Source of the DNA: JADJPO01 sp963825645
GTDB taxonomy: Bacteria > Actinomycetota > Actinomycetes > Actinomycetales > Kineosporiaceae
Direction of reading: 5' to 3'
NCBI GenBank assembly: GCA_963825645.1
Contig: CAWGTT010000009.1
Coordinates: 186,001 to 250,000 of the forward strand
DNA length: 64,000 nt
In this document: positions 43,628 to 51,095 of the stretch, piece after piece
Position numbering within the stretch: the first letter of the stretch is position 1
Layout of the letters: each line of letters begins with the position of its first letter
Position numbers and translations under genes: made by a program
The notes under the pieces: generated by a model
What the model was told of the DNA's origin: nothing
The model's input: the letters and a program-made list of their open reading frames with translations, nothing else
Database searches by the model: none

Positions 43628-45883
43628 TCAGGGCTCGGGCGCCGGCGGGGGCGGTGCGGTCGGTCCCTGGTGGGGTGCTGGGTACTGCGGGCGCTGGGCG
43701 GGCCGGCTCTGAGGTGGCGCCGACGGACCGGCGCCGGGCGGGCGTTGGCCGGGCTGGGTCGGGCGCTGAGCGGGCCCGACGCCGGGGTGCTCCGGTCGTT
43801 GTGCCGGGTGCTGGGCCGGGTGCTGGGCAGGGGCGGAACGCTGCGGGGGTGGTTGGACCGGTCGCTGGGGGGGCTGCCGGTCGGCCTGGGCACCATGGCG
43901 TTGAGCGGGCGCGGGTCGTTGCGAGAGACCGACGGTCGGTGCCGGCGTGCGGCACCACGGGCAGATCTTCCAGTCGGTGTCGAGCTGCTTGGCGCACACG
44001 CTGCAGTGGCCCCGGTCCAGGGTCGCCGTGCACCACGGGCAGACGAGCATGCCGGTCTCGACCTTGCGCTCGCACACCGGGCAGGCCGAGTCGCCGCTGT
44101 GGTCGGAGTGGGTGACCCGAACGGCTTCCTCGAAGGTGGTCTCGCCGCGCATCGCCTTGTCCAGCGCCGACCCGCGCAGGGTGGTCACGCCGGCGGCTCG
44201 GGCGGCGGCGGCGATCGCGGACTCACTCGGGTCGGACAGCAGCACCTTGCGCATCGCGGCGTTCACCACGAGCACCTCGTAGACGGCCGTGCGGCCCCGG
44301 TAGCCGGTGTCCCCACACTCGGGGCAGCCGGCACCGCGCAGAGGGGTGGCTCCGGCCAGGTCGCCTCGGGTCAGGCCGAGCAGGGCCAGGGTGACGTCGT
44401 CCGGGGCGTACGGCTCGGTGCACCCCGAGCACGGGGTTCGCACCAGGCGCTGGGCGATGGCACAGGTCAGCGACGAGGCGACCATGAACGGTTCGATCCC
44501 CATGTCGACCAGGCGGGTCAGCGCGGCCACTGCCGAGTTCGTGTGCAGCGTGGTGAGCACGAGGTGGCCGGTCATGGCGGCCTTCAGCGCCAGCTCGGCG
44601 GTCTCACCGTCGCGCACCTCGCCGACCAGGATGATGTCCGGGTCCTGACGCAGGATGGAGCGCAGCCCGGCGGCGAACGTCATGCCGGCCTTGATATTGA
44701 CCCCGACCTGGGTGATCCCCGGAAGCTGGACCTCGATCGGGTCCTCCAGGGTGACGATGTTCTTCTCCGGCGAGCGGATCTCCGCGATCGCCGAGTACAA
44801 CGTGTTCGTCTTGCCCGACCCGGTCGGTCCGGTGATCAGGACCAGCCCCTGCGGCACCGACAGCGAGGCCTGGAACTGCTGCAGCTGCTTGGCGGTGAAG
44901 CCGAGCCCGGCCAGCTTGGGGATCCCGTCACCGCGCGAGAGCAGTCGGATCACCACCTTCTCCCCGTGCAGGCTGGGCAGGGTCGAGATCCGGGCGTCGA
45001 CGGCGAGGCCCTCGACGGCAAAGCGGGTCCGGCCGTCTTGGGGCACTCGTCGCTCGGCGATGTCCAGTCCAGAGATGATCTTGATACGGCTGATCACGGA
45101 GGTGGCGATCCGCTTCGGCGCGTTCATCACATCGCGGAGCAGGCCGTCGACCCGGTAGCGCACCCGCAGCGAGTCCCGCTGGACCTCGATGTGGATGTCC
45201 GAGGCCCGCATCCGGACGGCGTCGGCGAGGACCTGGTTGACCAGCTTGACGATCGGGGCATCGTCGTCGATCGAGCCGCTCGGCCCCTCGCTGTCCTCGT
45301 CCTCGTCATCGGTCAGTGACGAGACGTCGACGTTGTCCTGGCCGAGCGCCCAGGCCCGGTTGATCTGGTCACGGATCTGGGAGTCGGTGGCGACCATCAC
45401 GGTCAGCTCGGCCGAGCGGGTGTGCAGGCGGACGTCGTCCAGGGCCAGCACGTTGGTCGGGTCGGCTGTGGCCACCACCAGCCCCGAGGCATTGCGGTCC
45501 AGCACGAGCACCCTGGTGCGCTCGGCGATCTGGCGTGGCAGCATCCGCACGACGTCCGGTGCCGGGACGGTCTTGGACAGATCGACCATCTGGAGCCCGA
45601 GCAGGTTCGCCAGGCACTCTGCGACGTCACGCTCGGAGGCGAGCCCCATGTCGGCGACCACCTGGCCGAGGCGTCGGCGCACGCCCGGGGTGTTGCGCTG
45701 GTGCTCCAGCGCGGTGGCCAGCTGCTCGTGGGTCAGCAGCCCGGAGTCGACCAGGACGTCACCGAGCCGACGGCGGGTCGCCGCAGCCAGCGCCGAGCCG
45801 GACAACGCCGACGACGGGGCAAGCCCATCGACCGGCGCCGCCCTTCCGGGGGGAGTACCCGGTGGCGTGGCGGGTGATGTCAC
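43628..45883 (-). CDS. GspE/PilB-type secretion ATPase with C-terminal zinc ribbons
   Basis: The 751-residue protein has an N-terminal MshEN/T2SSE_N domain (RRRLGDVLVDSGLLTHEQLATALE), the GspE core with Walker A GPTGSGKT (about 362-369), the Asp box and Walker B (LRSILRQDPDIILVGEVRDGETAELALKAAMTGHLVLTTLHTN), and the tetra-Cys metal domain (CSGCTEPY ... GCPECGDTGYRG). A second set of zinc ribbons (CPVCERK, CPWCTATL, CSVCAKQ, CPWCRTP) and a long Pro/Gln-rich tail are unusual additions. It should power a type IV pilus or type II secretion machine, but no pilus, pilC or pilin gene is nearby. GTG 45883 lies 19 bp after DUF1003. Confidence 0.9.
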   Translation of the reverse strand: MTSPATPPGTPPGRAAPVDGLAPSSALSGSALAAATRRRLGDVLVDSGLLTHEQLATALEHQRNTPGVRRRLGQVVADMGLASERDVAECLANLLGLQMVDLSKTVPAPDVVRMLPRQIAERTRVLVLDRNASGLVVATADPTNVLALDDVRLHTRSAELTVMVATDSQIRDQINRAWALGQDNVDVSSLTDDEDEDSEGPSGSIDDDAPIVKLVNQVLADAVRMRASDIHIEVQRDSLRVRYRVDGLLRDVMNAPKRIATSVISRIKIISGLDIAERRVPQDGRTRFAVEGLAVDARISTLPSLHGEKVVIRLLSRGDGIPKLAGLGFTAKQLQQFQASLSVPQGLVLITGPTGSGKTNTLYSAIAEIRSPEKNIVTLEDPIEVQLPGITQVGVNIKAGMTFAAGLRSILRQDPDIILVGEVRDGETAELALKAAMTGHLVLTTLHTNSAVAALTRLVDMGIEPFMVASSLTCAIAQRLVRTPCSGCTEPYAPDDVTLALLGLTRGDLAGATPLRGAGCPECGDTGYRGRTAVYEVLVVNAAMRKVLLSDPSESAIAAAARAAGVTTLRGSALDKAMRGETTFEEAVRVTHSDHSGDSACPVCERKVETGMLVCPWCTATLDRGHCSVCAKQLDTDWKICPWCRTPAPTVGLSQRPAPAQRHGAQADRQPPQRPVQPPPQRSAPAQHPAQHPAQRPEHPGVGPAQRPTQPGQRPPGAGPSAPPQSRPAQRPQYPAPHQGPTAPPPPAPEP

Positions 45884-45902
45884 CTGTGCTGTCTCGGCAG
45901 GT

Positions 45903-46454
45903 TCAGGGCGCCGGTTGACCCGGTGGGGTGATCTTGGGGTCGGCGTCCCGATCCGGGGACAGCTCGTCGAGCAGGTCACGCAGCTCGGAGCGGACGAAGT
46001 CGCGGGTCGCCACCTCGCGCAGCGCGATCCGCAGCGCGGCCACCTCGCGCGCCAGGTACTCGGTGTCGGCGAGGGCGCGTTCGGCGCGTTGGCGGTCCTG
46101 TTCGAACGACACGCGGTCGCGGTCGGCCTGGCGGTTCTGGGCCAGCAGGATCAGCGGCGCGGCGTAGGAGGCCTGCAGGCTGAGGATCAGCGTGAGCAGG
46201 GTGAAGTTCAGGGTCCGCGGGTCGAACTGCAAGTCCTTGGGTCCTGTGGTGTTCCAGAGCAACCAGGCGCCGACGAAGACGGTCATCCCGACGATGAACT
46301 GAGCGGTCCCCATGAACCGGGCGAAGGTCTCCGACCAGCGCCCGAACACATCGGGGTCGACCTGGGGTGTGGGCAGGGCGCGGCGGTGTTCGACCGGTAC
46401 GTCCAAGGCCACCCGGCGCCGTCCGGTGGTGGGCTCACTCATCGTGGTGCTCAC
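45903..46454 (-). CDS. DUF1003 membrane protein
   Basis: The 183-residue protein matches DUF1003: RWSETFARFMGTAQFIVGMTVFVGAWLLWNT as first helix, FDPRTLNFTLLTLILSLQASYAAPLILLAQNRQADRDRVSFEQDRQRAERALADTEYLAREVAALR as the second helix plus signature. A charged C-terminus follows. Function is unknown; in mycobacteria the gene neighbours the MgtE-like gene, as here. The start is either GTG 46454 or ATG 46442; both sit inside the 16-bp repeat array that joins it to the upstream gene, so translation may depend on reinitiation from the repeats. The GspE gene follows closely. Confidence 0.88.
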   Translation of the reverse strand: MSTTMSEPTTGRRRVALDVPVEHRRALPTPQVDPDVFGRWSETFARFMGTAQFIVGMTVFVGAWLLWNTTGPKDLQFDPRTLNFTLLTLILSLQASYAAPLILLAQNRQADRDRVSFEQDRQRAERALADTEYLAREVAALRIALREVATRDFVRSELRDLLDELSPDRDADPKITPPGQPAP

Positions 46455-46513
46455 TCATCGTGGTGCTCACTCATCGCGGTGCTCACTCATCGTGGTGCTC
46501 ACTCATCGCGGTC
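46434..46513 (-). repeat. Five 16-bp tandem repeats making a chain of micro-ORFs
   Basis: The + strand unit is ctcactcatcgtggtg, with cgcggtg in the third copy and cgcggtc in the fifth; copies begin at 46434, 46450, 46466, 46482 and 46498. On the coding strand every unit contains ATGAGTGA. Each ATG opens a seven-codon frame (MSEHHDE or MSEHRDE) that ends at the TGA of the next unit; the last ATG opens the DUF1003 gene. The stop of the MgtE-like gene is the TGA of the first unit. Confidence 0.9.
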
Positions 46514-47734
46514 CCGCCAGTCGTCCGGCAGGAGGTGGTCGAGGACGTCATCGACGCTGACCGCCCCGAGCAGGCTGCCCGCCTCGTCGGTGACCGGCAC
46601 CGAGATGAGGTTGTACGTGGCCAGGTGACGGGTGATCTTCTCCAGTGAGTCGGTGGGGTCCAGCGGTTCGACGTCCTTGTCGAGGATCTGGCCGACTGGG
46701 GTGTGCGGTGGTTCGCGCAGCATCCGCTGCAGGTGCGCCAGGCCGAGGTACCGGCCGGTCGGCGTCTCGAGCGGCGGACGGCAGACGAAGGCGGCCACGG
46801 CCAGGGACGGCGGGAGGTCGGCCCGGCGGACGTGGGCCAGGGCCTCGGCGATCGGAGCGTCCGGCCCCAGGATCACCGGCTCGGTGGTCATCATGCCGCC
46901 CGCCGTGTTCTCGTCGTAGGCGAGGAGGCGGCGCATGTCCTCGGCCTCGCCAGGGTCCATCAGGGCCAGCAGCTCCTCGGCCTGCTCCGCGGGGAGGTCG
47001 GCGAGCAGGTCGGCCGCGTCGTCCGGCTGCATCGCCTCAAGCACCTCGACGGCGCGGTCGGTGTCCAGGTGGGAGAGGATCTCGACCTGGTCGGCCTCGG
47101 GCAGCTCCTCGAGCAGGTCGGCCAGCCGCTCGACGTCCAGCGCGGTGGCCACCTCGATCCGGCGCTTGGGGGCCAGGTCGTGGACGACGTCGGCCAGGTC
47201 CGCGGCCTTGAGCTCCTCGAACGTGGCGAGCAGGGTGGCCGCGCCCTGACGCTGCTCCACCTCGCCGAAGTCGACGTCTTCGTAGTCGACGAGCAGGGTC
47301 TCGCCGCGGCGCAGCCGCCCGGCGCGCGGCCTGCGGACGAAGAGCTTGGTGACCCGCCATTGACGGCCGCGCCCGTGCGAGATCGCGACGTCTTCGATGG
47401 TGACCTGCTCGTCGGTCGAGCGCAGCCGCACGCCACGGTCCAGCATCTCGGCGAGGATCCGGGTCTCGGTGGCCCGCTGCTCGAACCGGCGCAGGTTGAC
47501 CAGGCCGGTGGTGATCACCTGTCCGGCGTCCATGCTGGTCACCCGGGTCATCGGCAGGAACACGCGGCGGCGTCCCGGCACCTCGACGATCAACCCGACC
47601 GCCCGGGGCGTCGTCTCGCGTGTGCTGGTCACCGCGACGACATCGCGGATCCGTGCGACCTGGTCACCGAGGGGGTCGAACACGGCCAGGCCGGCGAGCC
47701 TGGCCACGAAGACCCGCGTCGGCGAGGGGTTCAC
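46499..47734 (-). CDS. Soluble MgtE-type protein (PRC barrel, MgtE_N, CBS; no channel)
   Basis: The 411-residue protein resembles the cytosolic part of the magnesium channel MgtE. Residues about 1-170 are PRC-barrel-like (LAVFDPLGDQVARIRDVVAV, GLIVEVPGRRRVFLPM). An MgtE_N superhelix follows (ALDVERLADLLEELPEADQVEILSHLD, then QPDDAADLLADLPAEQAEELLALMDPGEAEDMRRLL), then two CBS domains (MTTEPVILGPDAPIAEALAHVR ... LISVPVTDEAGSLLGAVSVDDVLDHL). There is no transmembrane domain, so it cannot itself be a channel. Rv1232c of M. tuberculosis has this design. It probably senses Mg2+ or nucleotides. Its GTG start follows a leaderless-type box. Confidence 0.9.
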   Translation of the reverse strand: MNPSPTRVFVARLAGLAVFDPLGDQVARIRDVVAVTSTRETTPRAVGLIVEVPGRRRVFLPMTRVTSMDAGQVITTGLVNLRRFEQRATETRILAEMLDRGVRLRSTDEQVTIEDVAISHGRGRQWRVTKLFVRRPRAGRLRRGETLLVDYEDVDFGEVEQRQGAATLLATFEELKAADLADVVHDLAPKRRIEVATALDVERLADLLEELPEADQVEILSHLDTDRAVEVLEAMQPDDAADLLADLPAEQAEELLALMDPGEAEDMRRLLAYDENTAGGMMTTEPVILGPDAPIAEALAHVRRADLPPSLAVAAFVCRPPLETPTGRYLGLAHLQRMLREPPHTPVGQILDKDVEPLDPTDSLEKITRHLATYNLISVPVTDEAGSLLGAVSVDDVLDHLLPDDWRDRDE

Positions 47735-47740
47735 ACCCCC

Positions 47741-47746
47741 AGGCTA
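47741..47746 (-). promoter_or_regulatory. -10 box of a probable leaderless promoter (MgtE-like gene)
   Basis: TAGCCT on the minus strand, six bases before the GTG at 47734. Its TAG is also the stop codon of the upstream gene. Confidence 0.5.
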
Positions 47747-48364
47747 GGCCCCCGGACGTGCACGGGCGCGCGACCCGCGACGGCCGTTGCGGGTCGCGCG
47801 CCCGCCGAGGTGCCACGGCCGCCATCCCGTGGTCGTGCCCGTGGCGGGGCGGGTCGGTTCGGCCCCGCTCCCGGCGTCGGCTCGGCCGGCACCGACGGCG
47901 AGGACGTGGACCGGGTCGAGCCGGCTGATCAGGCAGCCCGAGGCCCACCGGTCGAGCTGGGTGTCGACGTCGAGGGTGTTCAGCCGCTTGGAGCGCAGGG
48001 CCTGTGCTGCCTCCTGCCACTGCTCCGAGTGCGGCGCGAGGATGCGGGCCCGTGCCAGGAAGACCACGAGTGTGGCTCGGTTCTCCTTGCTCGGCACGCT
48101 CACCTCGACGTGCCCGGTGAGCATCGGCAGCATCTGCTCGCCCACTCCGTAGACCACGTGGACCGCCTCGTCGTGCCAGGTATGCCAGGCGAGCCGGCGC
48201 CGGGCGTCGTCGACCGGGCGGAGCCAGACGATGCCGCTCTTGGAGCAGGCCTCGGCGATCACGGCGCGGTGCTCGTCGGTCATCTCGAGCGAGTCCGGGA
48301 CGACGGTGGCCGGGCCCGGGCGGCGCTCACCGAAGAAGCTGATCAGCGTCTCCGCCCGGCTCAT
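47744..48364 (-). CDS. Conserved hypothetical protein
   Basis: The 206-residue product (MSRAETLISFFGERRPGPAT, then MTDEHRAVIAEACSKSGIVWL, RRRLAWHTWHDEAVHVVYG, and GHVEVSVPSKENRATLVVFLARARILAPHSEQWQEAAQALRSKRLN) has a mixed alpha/beta pattern that recalls a split-barrel or nucleotidyl fold, but I do not recognise the family. There is no signal peptide. The Arg-rich C-terminal 20 residues are encoded by a perfect 15-bp hairpin, so the natural C-terminus may be under RNA-structure rather than protein constraint. It lies 4 bp downstream of the next gene on the same strand, implying an operon. Confidence 0.65.
   Translation of the reverse strand: MSRAETLISFFGERRPGPATVVPDSLEMTDEHRAVIAEACSKSGIVWLRPVDDARRRLAWHTWHDEAVHVVYGVGEQMLPMLTGHVEVSVPSKENRATLVVFLARARILAPHSEQWQEAAQALRSKRLNTLDVDTQLDRWASGCLISRLDPVHVLAVGAGRADAGSGAEPTRPATGTTTGWRPWHLGGRATRNGRRGSRARARPGA
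47764..47803 (-). terminator. Hairpin in the 3' end of the upstream gene, before the MgtE-like gene
   Basis: GGGCGCGCGACCCGC (47764-47778) pairs perfectly with 47789-47803; the 10-nt loop contains the self-complementary ACGGCCGT. It ends 17 nt before the stop codon of the coding gene and about 30 nt before the MgtE-like start, so it may stop read-through into that gene. Confidence 0.65.
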
Positions 48365-48368
48365 CGGC

Positions 48369-49307
48369 TCATCCCCGCGCGGTGAACGAGACCTCGGACA
48401 GGCCCAGGTCCAGGTACTTCTCGCCGGGATAGACCGAGAGCACCTCGAAGCGCACGCTCGAGGTGCGGCCGAACGCCGACGTGAGCGTCTGCGCCGTCGG
48501 GTCGTCGGCCAGCTCCCAGGTGAACGTCGCCGTGTCGGTGACCACGCGCATCAGCCGGATCCGGCTGTTCAGCGCGTACAGGTCCTGGTTCTTCCCGGAG
48601 CTGGTGACGCTCTTCTGGTACCCGTTCAGGACGGTGATCGAGTACAGGTCGACCGGGTCACCGAAGCCGTAGGTGAGCGTCATCCCCGGACCCTTGCCGT
48701 CCTTGCGGCCGTCGCTGTTCCAGGCGGTCTCCGGCCGCCCGTCCAGGGTGTTCTCGGCGCTGTAGGTGATGCCGCCCTCGCTCTCCTGGGTGCTCGAGGC
48801 GGTCACCGAGATGCCCGACTGGGCGATCGGGGTCGGGGTCGCCGTCGAGGCGCTCGTCGCAGAGCCCGGGTCCTGTCCGCCGAAGGTCCGCAGGCCGAGC
48901 GTGATCAGGCCCGCCAGGATCAGCAGCCCGAGCCCGATGCCGGCGCCGATCGCGACCAGGGTGAGCGGCTCGCGCTCGGGTTCGACGGGGTACGGGCGCG
49001 CGTCGGGCAGCCAGGGGGCGGGCCTGTCCTGGGCCGGGTTCCCGGCCGCCGGCGTGGGTGGCGGCCCGGGTGGTGGTGCGGACGGCGGCTGCCCCGGCGG
49101 CGGTGGTGGTGGCGTGCGCGGCGGGGTCGCCGGTCGCGCGGGCGCGGCGGCCCCCGGATCGCGGGCGAGGGAGGCGATCAGTGTCGCCGCGTCGTCCGGG
49201 GCGCCCAGGTTGTCGGCAGGTCGAAGGTCGACCTCGCCGGCCGGACCCCGCCGTGGCGGCTCACCGGACGTGCCCCTTCGCGGCTCGTCGGCGTCGGGTG
49301 CGCTCAT
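48369..49307 (-). CDS. Membrane-anchored protein with discoidin/NADase-type glycan-binding domain
   Basis: The 312-residue protein starts with a proline-rich disordered cytoplasmic region (RTPPPPPPGQPPSAPPPGPP). A transmembrane helix (about 119-140, LTLVAIGAGIGLGLLILAGLITLG), a Ser/Thr linker and an extracytoplasmic beta-sandwich follow: ITYSAENTLDGRPETAWNSDG, LTYGFGDPVDLYSITVLNGYQKS, RIRLMRVVTDTATFTWELAD and VRFEVLSVYPGEKYLDLGLSEVSF. That order is the pattern of discoidin-like 'NADase-type glycan-binding' domains. It would display a carbohydrate- or wall-binding module outside the cell. ATG 49307 is preferred; ATG 49340 is in frame. Confidence 0.75.
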   Translation of the reverse strand: MSAPDADEPRRGTSGEPPRRGPAGEVDLRPADNLGAPDDAATLIASLARDPGAAAPARPATPPRTPPPPPPGQPPSAPPPGPPPTPAAGNPAQDRPAPWLPDARPYPVEPEREPLTLVAIGAGIGLGLLILAGLITLGLRTFGGQDPGSATSASTATPTPIAQSGISVTASSTQESEGGITYSAENTLDGRPETAWNSDGRKDGKGPGMTLTYGFGDPVDLYSITVLNGYQKSVTSSGKNQDLYALNSRIRLMRVVTDTATFTWELADDPTAQTLTSAFGRTSSVRFEVLSVYPGEKYLDLGLSEVSFTARG

Positions 49308-49371
49308 CCTTCGGTCATCCCTCGTCTCCGGTCGAGGCATCGACTACGCGTCCCCCCGGACGCCCCCGACG

Positions 49372-50055
49372 TTACTGCACCGGCGGGAGGTGGCGAGCAG
49401 GCGCCAGCAGCCAGATGACCTCCTCGTCACTGGTGGGGGAGAAGTCGAGGTACCACTGCCCGACCCCCTGGAATCGGGAGGGCGTCTGCAGGGCGATCAC
49501 CTCGTCGGCGTCGCCGATCAACCGGGCAGCCGCGGTGGTCGAGGCGACCGGCGTTGCGGCCACCACCTGCCGAGCGCCCCGCGCACGGACGACCCGGCAG
49601 GCCGCTCGCATGGTGGCCCCCGTGGCGATGCCGTCGTCCACCACGATCACGGTCCTGCCGGCCAGCGGCACCGCGGGCCGGCCTTGGCGGAACATCCGGA
49701 CCCTGCGCTCCACCTGGTCGCGCTCGCGGGCCTCGACCTCCGCGACGGCTTCCGGGCTCAGCCCCAACGCCCAGATCGTGTTCTCGTCCACGACCCGGAC
49801 GCCGTCCTCACCCACCGCCCCCATGGCCAGCTCCGGTTGCCAGGGGACGCCCAGCTTTCGCACCACGATCACGTCCAGCGGCAGGTTCAGGGCGGCAGCC
49901 ACCTCGGCCGCCACCGGGACCCCGCCCCGCGGCAGCCCGAGCACCACGGCACCGGGCCGATCGCCGGCTGCATCGCCGCCGGACTGGTCGGCGGCCACAT
50001 CCCTGAGGGCCTGAGCCAGCCGGCGCCCGGCGTCGGTGCGGTCTGCGAACTGCAT
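49372..50055 (-). CDS. Phosphoribosyltransferase-family protein
   Basis: The 227-residue protein carries the PRPP loop VIVVDDGIATGATMRAACRVVRARGA (about 137-162) in the context of the common actinobacterial PRTase family whose members begin FADRxxAGRxLA and include VVLGLPRGGVPVAAEVAAALNLPLDVIVVRKLGVPWQPELAMGAV. The acceptor base is unknown for this group. ATG 50055 follows GGAGGGG by 4 nt. It is an intact relative of the fold seen in the broken gene at 168-421, but belongs to a different subfamily, so the two are not simple copies. It stands alone between the membrane-anchored glycan-binding-type protein and cysH. Confidence 0.88.
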   Translation of the reverse strand: MQFADRTDAGRRLAQALRDVAADQSGGDAAGDRPGAVVLGLPRGGVPVAAEVAAALNLPLDVIVVRKLGVPWQPELAMGAVGEDGVRVVDENTIWALGLSPEAVAEVEARERDQVERRVRMFRQGRPAVPLAGRTVIVVDDGIATGATMRAACRVVRARGARQVVAATPVASTTAAARLIGDADEVIALQTPSRFQGVGQWYLDFSPTSDEEVIWLLAPARHLPPVQ

Positions 50056-50114
50056 GCCCCTCCTCACCAGGCACGGTGCATTCTAAGAGCGGGGAGGCTG
50101 GGGTGGTCGGGACG

Positions 50115-50885
50115 TTAGATCTGGTAATGGATCCCGCACTCGGTCTTGGCCAGACCCGCCCAGCGCCCGGACCGGGCGTCCTCGCCCTCGGCGACCGGCT
50201 GGGTGCAGGGCCAGCAGCCGATCGATGGGTACCCCATCTGCAGCAGCGGGTTGAGCACGACGTCGGGGTGGGCGTCGAGGTAGCCGAGCAGGTCCTCGTC
50301 CGACCAGGCCGCGATCGGGGCGAGCTTGAGCACCTCCCGCCGGGCGTCCCACTGCACGGTCGGGGTGAGCGCGCGGACTGCTGACTCGCCGCGACGCAGG
50401 CCCGTGGCCCAGGCGCGGTAGCCGCGCAGCGCGCCGTCCAGGGGGGTGACCTTGCGCAGGGCGCAGCAGGCGTCGGGGCTCGTCGAGTACAGGCGGCCTC
50501 GCTCGGCCTCGTGGTTGACCACGCTCTGCGGCGCACGCACGGTGACCAGCCGCACCGGGTAGGCCGCGGCGACCGCGTCCGCGGTGCCGAGCGTCTCGCC
50601 GAAGTGGTAGCCGGTGTCGACGAAGAGCACGTGCACCCCGGGGACGGCCCGCGAGGCCAGGTGGGCGAGCACCGTGTCGCCCATCGCCGCGGTCACCGCC
50701 AGCCGGCGACCGAACACGCGGCCGGCCCACGCCAGCACCGTCAGCGGGTCGGCGCCGTCCATCGCTCGGTTCGCCGCTCGGGCGAAGCCGACCGGGTCCT
50801 GGGCCAGCGCCGCGGCGGCCTCGTCGGGGTCGGCGGTCCACCGGGGCCCGGCGGTGCGCGAGGACAGGGTCACGGCGGCGGTCAT
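50115..50885 (-). CDS. cysH: Assimilatory APS reductase
   Basis: CysH reduces adenylylsulfate to sulfite and AMP with thioredoxin. The 256-residue protein has the PAPS_reduct fold (VLFVDTGYHFGETLGTADAV, STSPDACCALRKVTPLDGAL, SIGCWPCTQPV, ECGIHY). The CC pair plus the CxxC pair are the four cysteines that bind a [4Fe-4S] cluster, which marks the APS-using rather than PAPS-using branch; the catalytic Cys is in the C-terminal ECGIH. ATG 50885 overlaps the stop of the zinc-ribbon gene (ATGA). It ends the sir operon. Confidence 0.95.
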   Translation of the reverse strand: MTAAVTLSSRTAGPRWTADPDEAAAALAQDPVGFARAANRAMDGADPLTVLAWAGRVFGRRLAVTAAMGDTVLAHLASRAVPGVHVLFVDTGYHFGETLGTADAVAAAYPVRLVTVRAPQSVVNHEAERGRLYSTSPDACCALRKVTPLDGALRGYRAWATGLRRGESAVRALTPTVQWDARREVLKLAPIAAWSDEDLLGYLDAHPDVVLNPLLQMGYPSIGCWPCTQPVAEGEDARSGRWAGLAKTECGIHYQI

Positions 50886-51070
50886 GGTCGCACCATCCCG
50901 TGGTAGGCCACCGAGAACAGACGCAGGCACGAGCGGCAGTGCCAGGCGTCCCCGACCGGCCGGTCCCGGCCGGGGCCCTCGACGGCCTGGGGAACGGCCG
51001 GGCGAAGGTCCTCCTCCCCGCAGTACGGGCACAGGTTGACCGGGGCCCTCGTCGAGGCCTGCGCGCTCAT
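50882..51070 (-). CDS. Small zinc-ribbon protein of the sulfate assimilation operon
   Basis: The 62-residue product has two CxxC pairs (CPYCGEEDLRP and WHCRSCLRLFSV) about 30 residues apart, forming a single zinc ribbon. Its stop overlaps the cysH start (ATGA) and it lies 25 bp after sir, so it is made with both enzymes. Similar short proteins occur in the same place in other actinobacteria, but their job is not known; binding to the sulfur enzymes or metal delivery is possible. ATG 51070 is chosen; a start at 51094 would extend it by eight residues into the sir gene. Confidence 0.8.
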   Translation of the reverse strand: MSAQASTRAPVNLCPYCGEEDLRPAVPQAVEGPGRDRPVGDAWHCRSCLRLFSVAYHGMVRP

Positions 51071-51095
51071 CGCCGACCACCCGGGTGTGCGCATG

